Assembly (NCBI GenBank): GCA_029204225.1
Contig: CM055101.1
Span: 39,905,961-39,969,960, forward strand
Length of the DNA stretch: 64,000 nucleotides
Origin: Diphasiastrum complanatum
Lineage: Eukaryota; Streptophyta; Lycopodiopsida; Lycopodiales; Lycopodiaceae
Reading direction: 5' to 3'
This document shows, piece after piece, positions 24,500-34,423 of this stretch. The stretch's first letter is position 1; each line of letters starts with the position of its first letter. Under the pieces are notes generated by a model. It was not told the DNA's origin, ran no database searches, and worked only from the letters and a program-made list of their open reading frames with translations. Made by a program: the position numbers and the translations under genes.

Positions 24500-25060
24500 G
24501 AATCATTACCCAAATCTTTTTGGTAGCAAGCTATTTTCACAACAACTTATCTATAGAATTGATCTTCAACCAAAGGTCTATCTAATAGTAAGAATCCCTA
24601 TGAATTTTGGAAGCCTTCTTTAAAGCATTTGAAAGTTTTTGGATGCACTGCCTATGCTCATGTTTCTAAAGACACCAGAAAGAAACTGGATAACCATTCC
24701 ATTGAAACAATCTTTGTTGGTTATTCTTCTTCAAATGGAATGTATAGGTTGTATGATCCTGCTACATTCAAAATATTTACTAGGAGAGATGTTACATTCC
24801 TTGAAGATCAGTTCATCCTAAAAGGCAAGAACAAGATCATAGCTGATGTTCCTACTTAGAATACTGATGAATATCAAAATATAATTTCGATTCCTTCAAG
24901 CATCTAGCCTATACATATTGATTTAGAAGAAGAACAAGAAGCTGCAACTCAGGAGCAGCCAACCCAATTTCAAATTTTGCAACCAGAGCCACCTCCCAGA
25001 ATGTCTACAAAAGTTGTTGAAGTTCATAACTATCTAGCAAAACAAATTGATATGATCTAA
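24500..25060 (+). pseudogene. Ty1/copia integrase C-terminus and linker, right half of a split copy
   Basis: The frame begins as a decayed FW..A..TTTYL..N..S integrase stretch with stops, then is clean from about 24600: KNPYEFWKPSLKHLKVFGC, AYAHVSKDTRKKLD, FVGYSSSNGMYRLYDP and a RRDVTFLEDQF block. It then runs into a Glu/Gln/Pro-rich linker (QEAATQEQPTQ) with a stop near 24858. These are the expected blocks between the integrase core and reverse transcriptase. No RT follows. It continues the fragment at 19420-19606. Confidence 0.85.
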
Positions 25061-25514
25061 TTCTAGTATGTCATTTTAAGGTTTTGTTTTTGAATAAATT
25101 TTTCACAAGTACCATTTTTTTGCAAAAAAGTTCAAGTATACACTTGTTTTCTCTTTAACCTAGCCTTTGGTGAATATTCATTGAATATCAAGCACATACC
25201 ACATCGTACTTGCGTGTAGGACTGATTTGTTTCATGGTGTACTTTGACATAGACATATATCTATGGGTTGTTTTTGTTCTTAAGCTATTTACTATGATTC
25301 TCTTCATCATAGACTCACAAAAACAAATCCTATCATAGCTTATGTTGCTAAGGCTTTTGCAAAAAGAAAAATATATAGTGTAAATATGATAGTTGGTTTG
25401 AAAACTAGATGTTGATGCAAATTCATATTGATACAAACATAGGTATTATTCTAGAATTTTCACTAATACATATGAGATTCGTGGAATACCAAGGTGGTGG
25501 TTGACCAACTCTTT

Positions 25515-25817
25515 TAGGAGTGTGATACACCCATTTTTGTATGTTTGTGGAGTTGATGGCACATTCTAAAATAGAGGCAAAATTTTTGTTATAAACAATA
25601 TGCACATATGACCTTATTTTGGGTAACACAAAGATTAGAGAGCAGCAATTTACTAGTTGGAAGTGCCATTATTGGATGACAATAGGAAATCTAGCCCCAT
25701 CGAACCACCTACAACAATCCCTTCAAGACTTCACAATTACACAAATCCCATCATATAGTATGCAATTAAGAGATAAAAAGTTGGTCCATCCAAATGTATG
25801 AGACTAGTATATCACAC
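25515..25817. mobile_element. possible MITE with GGAGTGTGATA inverted ends
   Basis: The left end is GGAGTGTGATACAC (from about 25516) and the right end is its inverted copy with one mismatch (GTATATCACACTCC, to about 25815). They enclose about 300 bp with no gene. No target duplication is evident, and the ends also resemble a copia polypurine tract plus LTR start, so this call is weak. Confidence 0.3.
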
Positions 25818-25929
25818 TCCAAGATCACCCTAGACCAAGGAGATAAAACACTAATGTAAGCTAGAGGGTAAGGAGGAGAGTAGTGACATAACCACGCCCA
25901 TAGAGCCTAAGGCCCTATTAGAAACTTTG

Positions 25930-26233
25930 GTAAAAAAACATGCTAGAGACATAAAGCCAATGCAAGTGTAGTTGATTGCTTACACTTAGTAAATTTGTTG
26001 ATGTTACTAAAGATGGCTGACTCACAAGTAGTTACCCTTGACCATTTATTACAACTTCCTCATTACAGCTAATGCATGTACAAAGTGGGCGAATTGTCAA
26101 TGCGAGGTCGTTGTGTCAGATTTAGACCAACAATATCAAAATTTACAAGTATCAAAAAATGTAAAACGTCTCAAAAAATACTGACTTGAAAAATATAAAA
26201 ATTTTCGAATCGATCCAGTATCAAATTTTAACA
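25930..26233 (-). mobile_element. copia 3' LTR, partial
   Basis: On the minus strand a purine tract (AAGAGGAG, 26241-26234) is followed by TGTTAAAATTTGATACTGG. Further in, TGACAATTCGCCCACTTTGTACATG parallels TGACAGTTCGCCTACTTTGT at about 42.13 kb. The two LTRs belong to one family. The left limit is approximate. Confidence 0.6.
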
Positions 26234-26340
26234 CTCCTCTTAATGTGGATCCTGAAAACTTTTGATTTTCAAATTCAAGATGTCATTGAATCTAAGATGG
26301 TGCTCCTTTGATAGAGCCTTTGTAATCTGCTAACATTGAT

Positions 26341-27801
26341 TTAGTCATGTAGTAGACTTATGATATCTCCTTGCTTTGCAATTTTTCTCTCAAATATTAA
26401 TATCTGATTTCGATATGCTTGCTTTGAGAATAAAATATCGATTTGAGAGAGAGAGAGAGAGAGAGCTATGGTACTTTGATTGTCACAAAAGATGGTCGTT
26501 GGATGTGACTGTGCAAGGTCGATTTCTACTAGTAGGTGTCTCAGCCAAGTTGCCTCCTTTGTAGCATTCATGGCAGCAATGTACTCTGATTCGGTTGATG
26601 ATAATGCTATTGAGAGCTTCTTTTGGCTGTTCCACAAGATTGGGCCTTGATTGTATGAAAATACAAATCCAAAAGTAGACCTTCTAGTATCGATATCTCC
26701 TGCCCAATCCACATATGTGTATCCTTCAATTATTTTGGTAGGTTGTCTACCTCCATAACAGATGCTAAGATGCTAAGATGTTTGGTTGCCTGGATGTACT
26801 TCATGACTTTTGTGAGCACGTTCCAATGGGTTAGACCTAGATTTAGACCTGGATTCAGTAGGAACTGGTTGAGTGAACTGATCGAATATGCAATGTCGGG
26901 TCGAGTGCAAATCATTGCATACATCATTGAGCCGATGATGGAGTGAAATAAATGCTGCTTCATCTCCTCCTTTTCTGCCTCAGTTTGAGGAGATTGTTCC
27001 TTTGACAGCTTCAGTCTAGGGTCAAGTGGAAAGAAACTCGGTTTGCAGTTGGCCATTCCATACTTTTCTAGTACGTTTGTGAGATATCTCTGCTGGCTGA
27101 TAAAAATCAGTCTGCTACAATCGAATTTCAAAAATTTTGATTTCGAGACAAAAATGGACTGGATCCATATCAGTCATTTTGTCTTCCGTGGACAAAATGC
27201 ATTTTGTTTCCTTCATCAGATTCAGATCGTTACCGAATAATAGTGTATCATCCACACAGAGAGTGATGATGATGAAGAAATTCGATACAGACTTGAAGTA
27301 GACATTCGAGTCTGTTGAATTTGGAATAAAGCCATTCTCAATAAGGAATGCATTTATTTTTTGGAACCAAGCTCTAGGTGGTTGTTTCAGCCCATAGAGT
27401 GCCTTGTGGATTTTGCATACAAGGTGTTGCTTACCCCTCAGCTCATATCCTTCTGGCTGTGACATAAATATTTCCTCTTCAATGGTCCCGTTGAGGAAAG
27501 CTGTCTGGACATCCATTTGATGGACTTCGAGATATGTTGCAGCTATAAAGGAAAGTAATAGACGGATTGAAACATGTTTGATGACTCCGTTGAAGGTCTC
27601 GAAATAATCCAGATCTAAAATCTGGGAATAGCCTTTGGCAACCAGTCTGGCTTTGTATCGATTCAGCCTTCCTTCAACATCATACTTTGCCTTGAATATC
27701 CCTTTGCATGGAATCAGATTTCTTCCCTTTGGCAGGTCAATGACTGTCCACGTTTGATTCTCTATCAGAGAATTGAATTTAGTGTCCATCGTTACTTTCA
27801 T
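26341..27801 (-). pseudogene. Ty1/copia reverse transcriptase and RNase H
   Basis: From right to left come the RT N-terminus (ENQTWTVIDLPKGRN, KARLVAKGYSQ), the QMDVQTAFLNGTIEEEIFM block, ALYGLKQPPRAWF, and a catalytic motif reading CVDD rather than the usual YVDD. A frameshift near 27.12 kb leads to the RT C-terminal part (RPDIAYSISSLNQF). RNase H follows with SSTESEYIAAMNATKEA and FCDNQSTIAL. After that the frame is damaged by a Ser/Leu stretch made by a GA repeat at about 26443. RT copies the element RNA to DNA. The frameshifts and the altered active site make this copy inactive. Confidence 0.9.
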
Positions 27802-27823
27802 TGATAGGCATCAGGTGTAGACA

Positions 27824-28705
27824 TCACCTCTGAAACTGTGTTGGGTTCCTGCACGAAGTAGTGGCTGTATCGTTCATAAATCTGGATGGAGGTTGTCTTG
27901 GTCGATTTGATCTTCTTAGTTGAATCTTGACATCATGATGTGACTCGACCTGTTGAGGTTCTGTCTCATTTTCTGAGTTTGTATTGATTTCCTGATTTTC
28001 GATCCTGGAGCCTTTTTCGATACTTGGATCGAAAATTTCTTGAGCTTTTCCCTTGTGGTTGATAAATCGATTTTCCATAGAAATGACATCTCTGCTCATG
28101 AATTTTTTTTTTTTTGTTTCCGGATTGTAGAGCTTGTATGCCTTGTAATCTAGAGAGTAGCCAATAAAATTTGATTTTGTACTTTTGTCATCCAGCTTCT
28201 TCCTGAGATCTTCAAGGATCTGAACATAAGCGATGCAACCAAACACTAATGTTTTTGAGTGATGGTTTTGATCTTGTGGACACCTCATAAGGTGTCTTAT
28301 CATTTAGGGCTTTGGTGATGGATCGATTTTGTAGATAGGTGGCTGTAGCAAAAGCTTCTACCCAAAATTTCTTTGGAAGAGAGGCATGGGCCAATAGCAT
28401 GCTCTTGGCACTTTCGATGAGTGTCCAATTCTTCCATTCAACTACACCATTGGACTGAGGTGAGTAGCTCGTTGTAAATTGTTGATGTATTCCATTGGCC
28501 TTGCAGAACTCCTTAAATTCGGTGGAGATAAATTTTCCCCCTCCATTTGTGTGCAGAGCTTTGATCTTCCTCTAGGCCTAATTTTCAACAGACGCCTTGA
28601 ACTGCATGAAGAACTTGAATGCCTCTGATTTGTTCTTCAAAAAATAGGTTGCAGTTCTTCAAGAGAAGTCATCGATGAAGGTTAGATCCACCAATATTAT
28701 GTTCA
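27824..28705 (-). pseudogene. Ty1/copia integrase core end and linker
   Basis: Same strand as, and just upstream of, the RT at 27.8 kb. Recognisable blocks are a decayed KNKSEAFKFFMQFKA, SPQSNGVVEWKNWT (the Q-N-G-V-V-E of the catalytic glutamate region), LPKKFWVEAFATATYLQNRS, a shifted frame with FGCIAYVQILEDLRKKLD, FIGYSLDYKAYKLYNP, and a linker ending LRRSNRPRQPPSRF. The third catalytic residue region is kept, but stops and frameshifts break the protein. A T9 run near 28108 adds an artificial Lys stretch. Confidence 0.85.
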
Positions 28706-28800
28706 TTAAGAACAAGTCCGAGGCATTCAACGGCTTCAAAGAATTCAAGCAGTTTGCTGAGACACATACTGGTCGAAAGCTTAGGGCCCTATGCAAAATA
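28706..28800 (+). pseudogene. copia integrase fragment in opposite orientation
   Basis: The plus strand reads NKSEAFNGFKEFKQFAETHT, which is the same integrase block that the minus strand encodes (KNKSEAFKFFMQFKA) just to the left. Two copies therefore meet head to head at about 28.70 kb. After 28.8 kb no further integrase is seen. Confidence 0.75.
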
Positions 28801-29013
28801 GTGAGGGAGAATATCGGTTAGACGAAATGTCTGACTATCTATCATCTATTGGGATTCGTGCATGAAATTATGTCTATCAAATTCAGGCCAACGTCGACAA
28901 ATCGAAGACCGCCCTACTTGATCACAACTTCGAAGTCACTGGATTGATATGGTCGATTTCGTAGACATGCATGAATTAGATTAATTTGTAGTTTTAGTTG
29001 CGGAAGCGTATTA

Positions 29014-29405
29014 GTGCGAAACTTAAAACATCACAAACGACACAGACTATCAGTCACCACAGAGTTCAAATATATCGCACCTACCTCTGTAGTAAAGGAG
29101 ATTATCTGGCTCAAAAGATTGCTCCAGGATCTGATGTTCTCTCACCTCAGACCAACTATACTCTATCGTGACAATAAGAGCTGCATTGCTCTATCTCTAG
29201 ACCCACGAACTCACTCTAGGACTAAGCATATTGAAATTCAATTTTATTTTCTTAGAGAGAAAGTTTTGAAAAAAGATGTCTAATTAAGTCACTGCCATAC
29301 TGATAGTATGTTGGTTGCTATTTAGAAAAAACCCTTGTCAAGGGAAAAGCATGTTGCCTTATGCAACCTTATTAAACTTCATTCAGGATCCTAGGAGTTA
29401 AGCTT
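29014..29405 (+). pseudogene. Ty1/copia RNase H C-terminus
   Basis: The frame gives a degenerate SLTTE-like stretch (SVTTEFKYIAPTSVVKEIIW), LKRLLQD, YRDNKSCIALSLDP, SRTKHIEIQFYFLREKV and, after a stop, decayed KPLSREKH. This is the last third of copia RNase H and the C-terminal tail of pol. The usual S-x-x-E-x-E-Y has become T-E-F-K-Y. It leads straight into the polypurine tract and LTR at 29406-29415. It may belong with the integrase fragment at 28706-28800, with the RT deleted between. Confidence 0.85.
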
Positions 29406-29414
29406 AAGGGGGAG
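29406..29414 (+). other. copia polypurine tract AAGGGGGAG
   Basis: Purine run directly before an LTR start. It is the plus-strand primer for reverse transcription. Confidence 0.8.
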
Positions 29415-29780
29415 TGTTGGAATTAATCCTTACTCCTACTCACCTCAATTCATCTCCTAAGTACTCCTATACTATGTGAATATTCTCTCTCTATAGCAGC
29501 ATGCAACCTTACTTGCATAAGTCGAACAGTCTGTATATACATCGACTTTGAAGTAGAGCTGAATCAACTCGACATATTCAAACCTAACTCCATCGACATT
29601 GACTCAAGGGAAAAGAGTTGACTTGACTCATCCGACACCCTCAACATCTGTCAACTATGATCATTTAAAAAGAGAGCTCTCCCTCTACTCTATCCAATAC
29701 AGACTACATCATCATTCACTATGTAGTAACTGCACCACTTCATGATTGTTACCTACACAGTTCACACTAAATGGTACAAT
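29415..29780 (+). mobile_element. copia 3' LTR, start TGTTGGAATTAATCC
   Basis: It starts right after the polypurine tract. The first 60 bases match the LTR that begins at 63445 (CTTACTCCT.CTCACCT.AATTCATC..CTAA.TACTCCT). It carries repeated TCGACAT/TCGAC words. The right end is not fixed; 29780 is approximate. Confidence 0.75.
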
Positions 29781-29811
29781 TGTAACCTTCACGATCATTG
29801 TCTGGATTATC

Positions 29812-29933
29812 CACACATGGATAATCCACGACATTAACTATCGCCAGCCACGTGCCACCCAACTTCCCTCCCAAATAGGTGCTAGAATTTTTGAATTTGG
29901 ATTTGCGTGGATTATCCACACGTGGATCATCCA
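29812..29933. repeat. pair of GGATTATCCA palindromes
   Basis: GGATTATCCACACATGGATAATCC at 29812-29835 has 10-bp perfect arms. A second, TGGATTATCCACACGTGGATCATCCA, lies about 95 bp on. Each could form a short hairpin. No gene overlaps them. Confidence 0.7.
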
Positions 29934-31940
29934 TGCAAACAAAACTTTCAACATCGTCGACCATAGGCACCAACAGAGTTGCCAAAGTTGTTCTCAAAAA
30001 CAATTTTGTGTTTAGATTAGCCGTTAATTTTTTAAGTGAATCTATGTTGGAAATATAACATAGTTTTGAGGAGGAGTGCTAAATTTGGCAAAACCTATTG
30101 TGATTTGGTCATTTGACATGTTTGACCTCATGACTATCATATGTACACATTTAGAGGCATGTGTCCTTCTTCATCATTTTACTTGTCAGCCCAAAACTCG
30201 AGGCTATCCACATGTAGAAGTAATTGCAAAAATCTTGAAGCAAGTTAGTTTAGTAAATCATGTTTTTTGATCAAGAGGTGCAAGATATGTGTGACATAGT
30301 TTGAGGACCTTCATTGTAGTCATGATTAGGGTAGGTTTAGGGTGAGCTTAAAGGTGTTATAACCTATTATTAGGTCGGACCTGAGTAGCATAAATGATGG
30401 AGCTTTCCAATGTATTTTACATCAAGAAATTTCAAGATAGTGAGATTTTCTATCTTCAAATCTACATTGTTTCGTGATAGCACTCTTGCATTGTTTGAAT
30501 CATTGTTCTTTATTGATTTTGTGGTAGATTGAGTGTACTAACACCTAGTTATATGCTGTAGAAATATGAACTTGATTTGGTTTCAAATGCTCAAGTAGAT
30601 CTTTCATGTTGTGTTGTGTTGCCTAGAAAGCTAGGAATTGTCTAGCTATTGGAAATTTGACTCCAATAGGTTCTTGTGCAAGCACACCTACTTAGATTCT
30701 TGTGCTTAATCATTTATGACATTCAAATCTCTAATTTTTTTTATATCATTTGTTAGATTTAAACTTTTTTGAGTTGTTAAATCCAAGTTTATGTGGTTGT
30801 CCATCATCCTATGACGCATGTACTCCTCTAATATTGTGGGTTGTTTCAAGTTTCTCTTAAACATTGGAGCACATTTTGCAAGAAGATCAACATGGAGATG
30901 AAATTTAGACATCTTTGTAATAATATGCTATAAAAATATAACACAATATCTGGTCATGATACTAAAGTAAACAACTATAAAATAGATTTTCATAAACTAT
31001 TCATATATCATACAATAGGATGTGTTCAAAATCTTTGCCAAAATTTTTCTCTTTGCAAGATTTGTAAAAAGACTAGATGCTCATTAGATCAATTAATTTC
31101 AAGTTTCTTGAATATTTTCAATTGAATATATTTCGTTTCTTAATAGCATGGGAGCGATTAGTTTTCTGAGCTCTTGTTTTTCCTGAATGTCACGTTATTC
31201 AATGAGGATGATATTTCACACTAACCAAGAACGTAACATTTGTGAATTTGAACCTCACTCGTCTAACAAATTGTGGTTAAGTACACATGTAACCAATATT
31301 GTTAGCTTACTTGAGTTGGCTCATAGGCAAATGGAAAAAGGCTTTTGATTTTGAAAGTATGGTGAGTTTCTCTCACACTTGTGCCATTCCTTGCACATAC
31401 CTTTTAGATTTGGAGTTTCTCTAATGTATGGTCAACTTATCTGCTACCACGTGGTTGTTTTGTTGAAGCAACACATCACTAACAATAATGTGGTCCTTTC
31501 ATGCCAACTACATGTGCCAGGCCTAAGGAGGAAGTCAAAATATAGGTCCAACTCATTGTGTGCCAGTGTAAGAGCTCTCATTAGTTTAGGTCACCAACAA
31601 ATTTAAATATTATCATCGATGCCATTAATACCTCTAATACATCCACAACCTAAGGCCATGGGTCCCAAGCATTTGTTGTGTAGTTGCTCCCACATGAAAC
31701 CACATAGGGCCACTTCTCCTGTGGGGTGGGTTATGGTGACATGGGACATCATGGCTACAACTCATTGGACTATTGGTGAAAGCTAGTGTAGTCTCAATGA
31801 GAGGGTGCCCATGAGATTGTGGTCTATGATTGGGTGGTTGATTATATCTTCAATGCTCTATGATTCTATCTAATTCCATTTCAATCTTGTAAGTAAACAA
31901 TTATTGTTCAATACTAGTGATTACCATCACCACATACAAC
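29934..31940. other. no gene seen
   Basis: A/T-rich. Short frames on both strands show no domain and no splice pattern I trust. Confidence 0.4.
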
Positions 31941-32204
31941 AACTCATTGTATGACTCACCACTAACAAAGATTAATGAAAGCTCTACTTTTTCAAATATC
32001 TTCACAAATGCCACTAGTACAATCATACAACCACATCCTAAGGCCACATGTCCTCAATGAGTTTATGTCATGAACTCAATGTATGCCCCGCCATTAATGA
32101 AGATCAATGAGAGCTCTACTTTTTCAAATATCTTCATACATGCCACTAGTACAATCATACATACATCCAGGTTTGCCATATTTCTTGAGTGAGTTTATGT
32201 CATG
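31941..32204. repeat. tandem duplication, two units of 132 bp
   Basis: Unit 1 starts AACTCATTGTATGACTCACC and unit 2 starts AACTCAATGTATGCCCCGCC. The shared core is GAAAGCTCTACTTTTTCAAA (GAGAGC in unit 2) ... GCCACTAGTACAATCATACA. The units differ at scattered positions, so the duplication is not very recent. Confidence 0.8.
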
Positions 32205-32429
32205 CAACATCTAGTACTCCCCCATGAAGCAACTTAGGGGTCGCCTCTCTTCTAATTAATAAGCTATACTAGGAAGACTCCACAAGATTAGTGGGCTAGT
32301 CATATGTGCTACTTGTTACTTTAAATTGATCACACCCTACATAACTAAACTCCACGTCTTCATGTGGTGGTTGTTATCATGGGAAAAATAAGTCTCTTAG
32401 CTGGGCCACATGACGAAGGCTCTGTCACC

Positions 32430-32890
32430 GGTGGTTGCCTCTGGTGACAGCCTCCAAAGATGGGGGGCAAACCAAATGTACTCTGCCTCCGACCTATGTG
32501 TCATCATTTGATTGGGCATGTTTTTGCCAGCTGGTAGAGGCTGCCTTCAAAGGTTGGCATGTCTCCAACCTTTGGAGGTAGAGCCAACGTCCAGAGGTAG
32601 GAGGGCCTCCCTCTGAACTCTGAGGTAGGAGAGAATATTCTCTTCTACCCTCCTCCATGTGGCTCTCTCTCTCACTCACACAGAGTGGTTGCCTTTAGTG
32701 ACGTCAGCCTCCAAAATTGTGGGGGCAAGCCACATGTCGAAGGAAAAGTGCTACCTCCAACCTAGGTGTCACTTTCTAATTGGGTATGTTTCTTCAATAG
32801 TGGAGAGGAGGCTGGCCATTTTCTAATCCTTGGAATGTTCTTAAAATATTCTTGCCTACCTCCCCCATGTGGCCCGTGTATATATCTCTC
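32430..32890. repeat. tandem duplication with a period of about 256 bp
   Basis: GTGGTTGCCTCTGGTGACAG...CCTCCAAAGAT at about 32432 recurs as GTGGTTGCCTTTAGTGACG...CCTCCAAAATT at about 32687. Later parts match too: GTGTCA, TTTGATTGGGCATGTTT versus CTAATTGGGTATGTTT, and CCTCC.CCATGTGGC..TCTCTCTC. Between the copies small inverted words CCAACCTTTGGAGG/CCTTCAAAGGTTGG occur. Confidence 0.75.
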
Positions 32891-32984
32891 TCTCTCTCTT
32901 TTGGTCCGCTGATTTGAAACTTTTGCAAAACAGCTGCAAAAATGAGGGATCGAATGAGATTTGGAAATTGTTTGATTACCCATT

Positions 32985-34423
32985 GCAATTATCTGATTGC
33001 TGCGCGAGCGTCCAAGTATTTAATAATTTGGCTAAACAACCCGCGTGATACTATTGCATATTACTCGATGAAAATTAATCCGCTTTTAATTAGCGAAAAC
33101 TAAAGATTGAGCAATAAAGGATGGCAGTTTCTTTGCAGCTCGTTGCCGTTTGATGGTGGGTAATCGAGTTTCTTCAAAAGACCAGAACATGAAACACGCA
33201 GATGATGGCTGTTACAATTTAGTGGTATGAAGACATAAATAGCAGCAAGTCGTGGACTCGCATGAATCGAAACGATCGAGTGAAGGTAATTGATTAAGAG
33301 GACTTAAGGCGAGAGTTATACATGCTCGCTCGACGTGCGCTCTAATAAATCAGGTTAGACATGACTATGGAATTGAGACGCAATGCAGCGAGCATAGTTT
33401 TCAAACTTGAATATTATTTTGTCACTGATAATAGATCTTCCTTTGGCTGTTGATGAAAATACTCATGGTGTCTGATGATGGAACGCTGTTCAGGGTGTAT
33501 CATTTCCTATTATGAAAACCAGATATGTGGATTAGTTTCAAACCCTCCTTTGAATTTTAAACTGCTTTGGCAACAGACCTACCATGTTTCTTGTGGCAAC
33601 ATTTTTTTCTTACAGTAAGATTGGAGAATGGGAATCTTGGTATCAAACCAGCTAATTAGTTCTTGGTCTTCACTATTGTGTAGATTATCAACATGCACAT
33701 TTCAATGGCATGCGATCTGGTGGTGATAGTGAATAAGGAGCATTCATTTGTTCTGAGCACGGTTCGTTCGTCTTTTGCGCTTTTGTTTCTTATCTGTCAG
33801 CAGGTCCCAGAAAAGAGCTTCTAGTAACTCCCTAGAGTCCGTCTCCCCGTTGTAAACCTTGCAATCAGTCTTTTTTATTGACAGACTGGAAGAATGATGA
33901 AATGACAATAAGTATAGACTATTAGTATTGCAGATAAATTCTATCATGTAAGGACTGTGTGCGCCGTGCTTCGTTAGAATTCTTATGCTATCTGATGAAC
34001 GTCCGTGGGCCTTCGAGCAGACTATTTAGTAATTCTGATTTCGGCTCAGTTAGTATAATTAGCATGCAATTTCTACATTCTTTGCTAAACAGCTGCATAT
34101 AGCATGAAATTTATATTCTCTGCTGAACAGCTGTAGGTGAAAGCTGTTCTAGGGCCTAGGTCTCCAAGCAAATCGTGTGTGATTCTGCTTTCTGTAAAGT
34201 TTCATGAATTGTAAAATATTCTCTACTGAATTAGCTATACGGCTCCCAGCAATTCGTATACATTACTGCTCTCTGATAGAATTCAAATAGTGCTTGAGAT
34301 TCATATAGACTCTAGTGAGTCCTCCGATTAGCAAAATGTATGTGAATCATTCTGGTTTGTTGAGTTATATTTTGTATTCAGACAATTTAATACAACTGGC
34401 CCATTTGCACGTCCTCCTTTCAG
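32985..34423 (+). other. upstream region or 5' intron of the NPH3-like gene
   Basis: Single-copy-looking sequence with no retroelement match. A splice acceptor (TCCTTTCAG) ends at 34423. I looked for a first exon encoding the start of the BTB domain and did not find one. A GTGAAG|GTAATT at about 33282 could be a donor of an untranslated exon, but this is only a guess. Confidence 0.35.

Noticed and set aside
29014-29283. Possible separate host gene of 89 codons
   Set aside because: It is the tail of copia RNase H, confirmed by the polypurine tract and LTR that follow.
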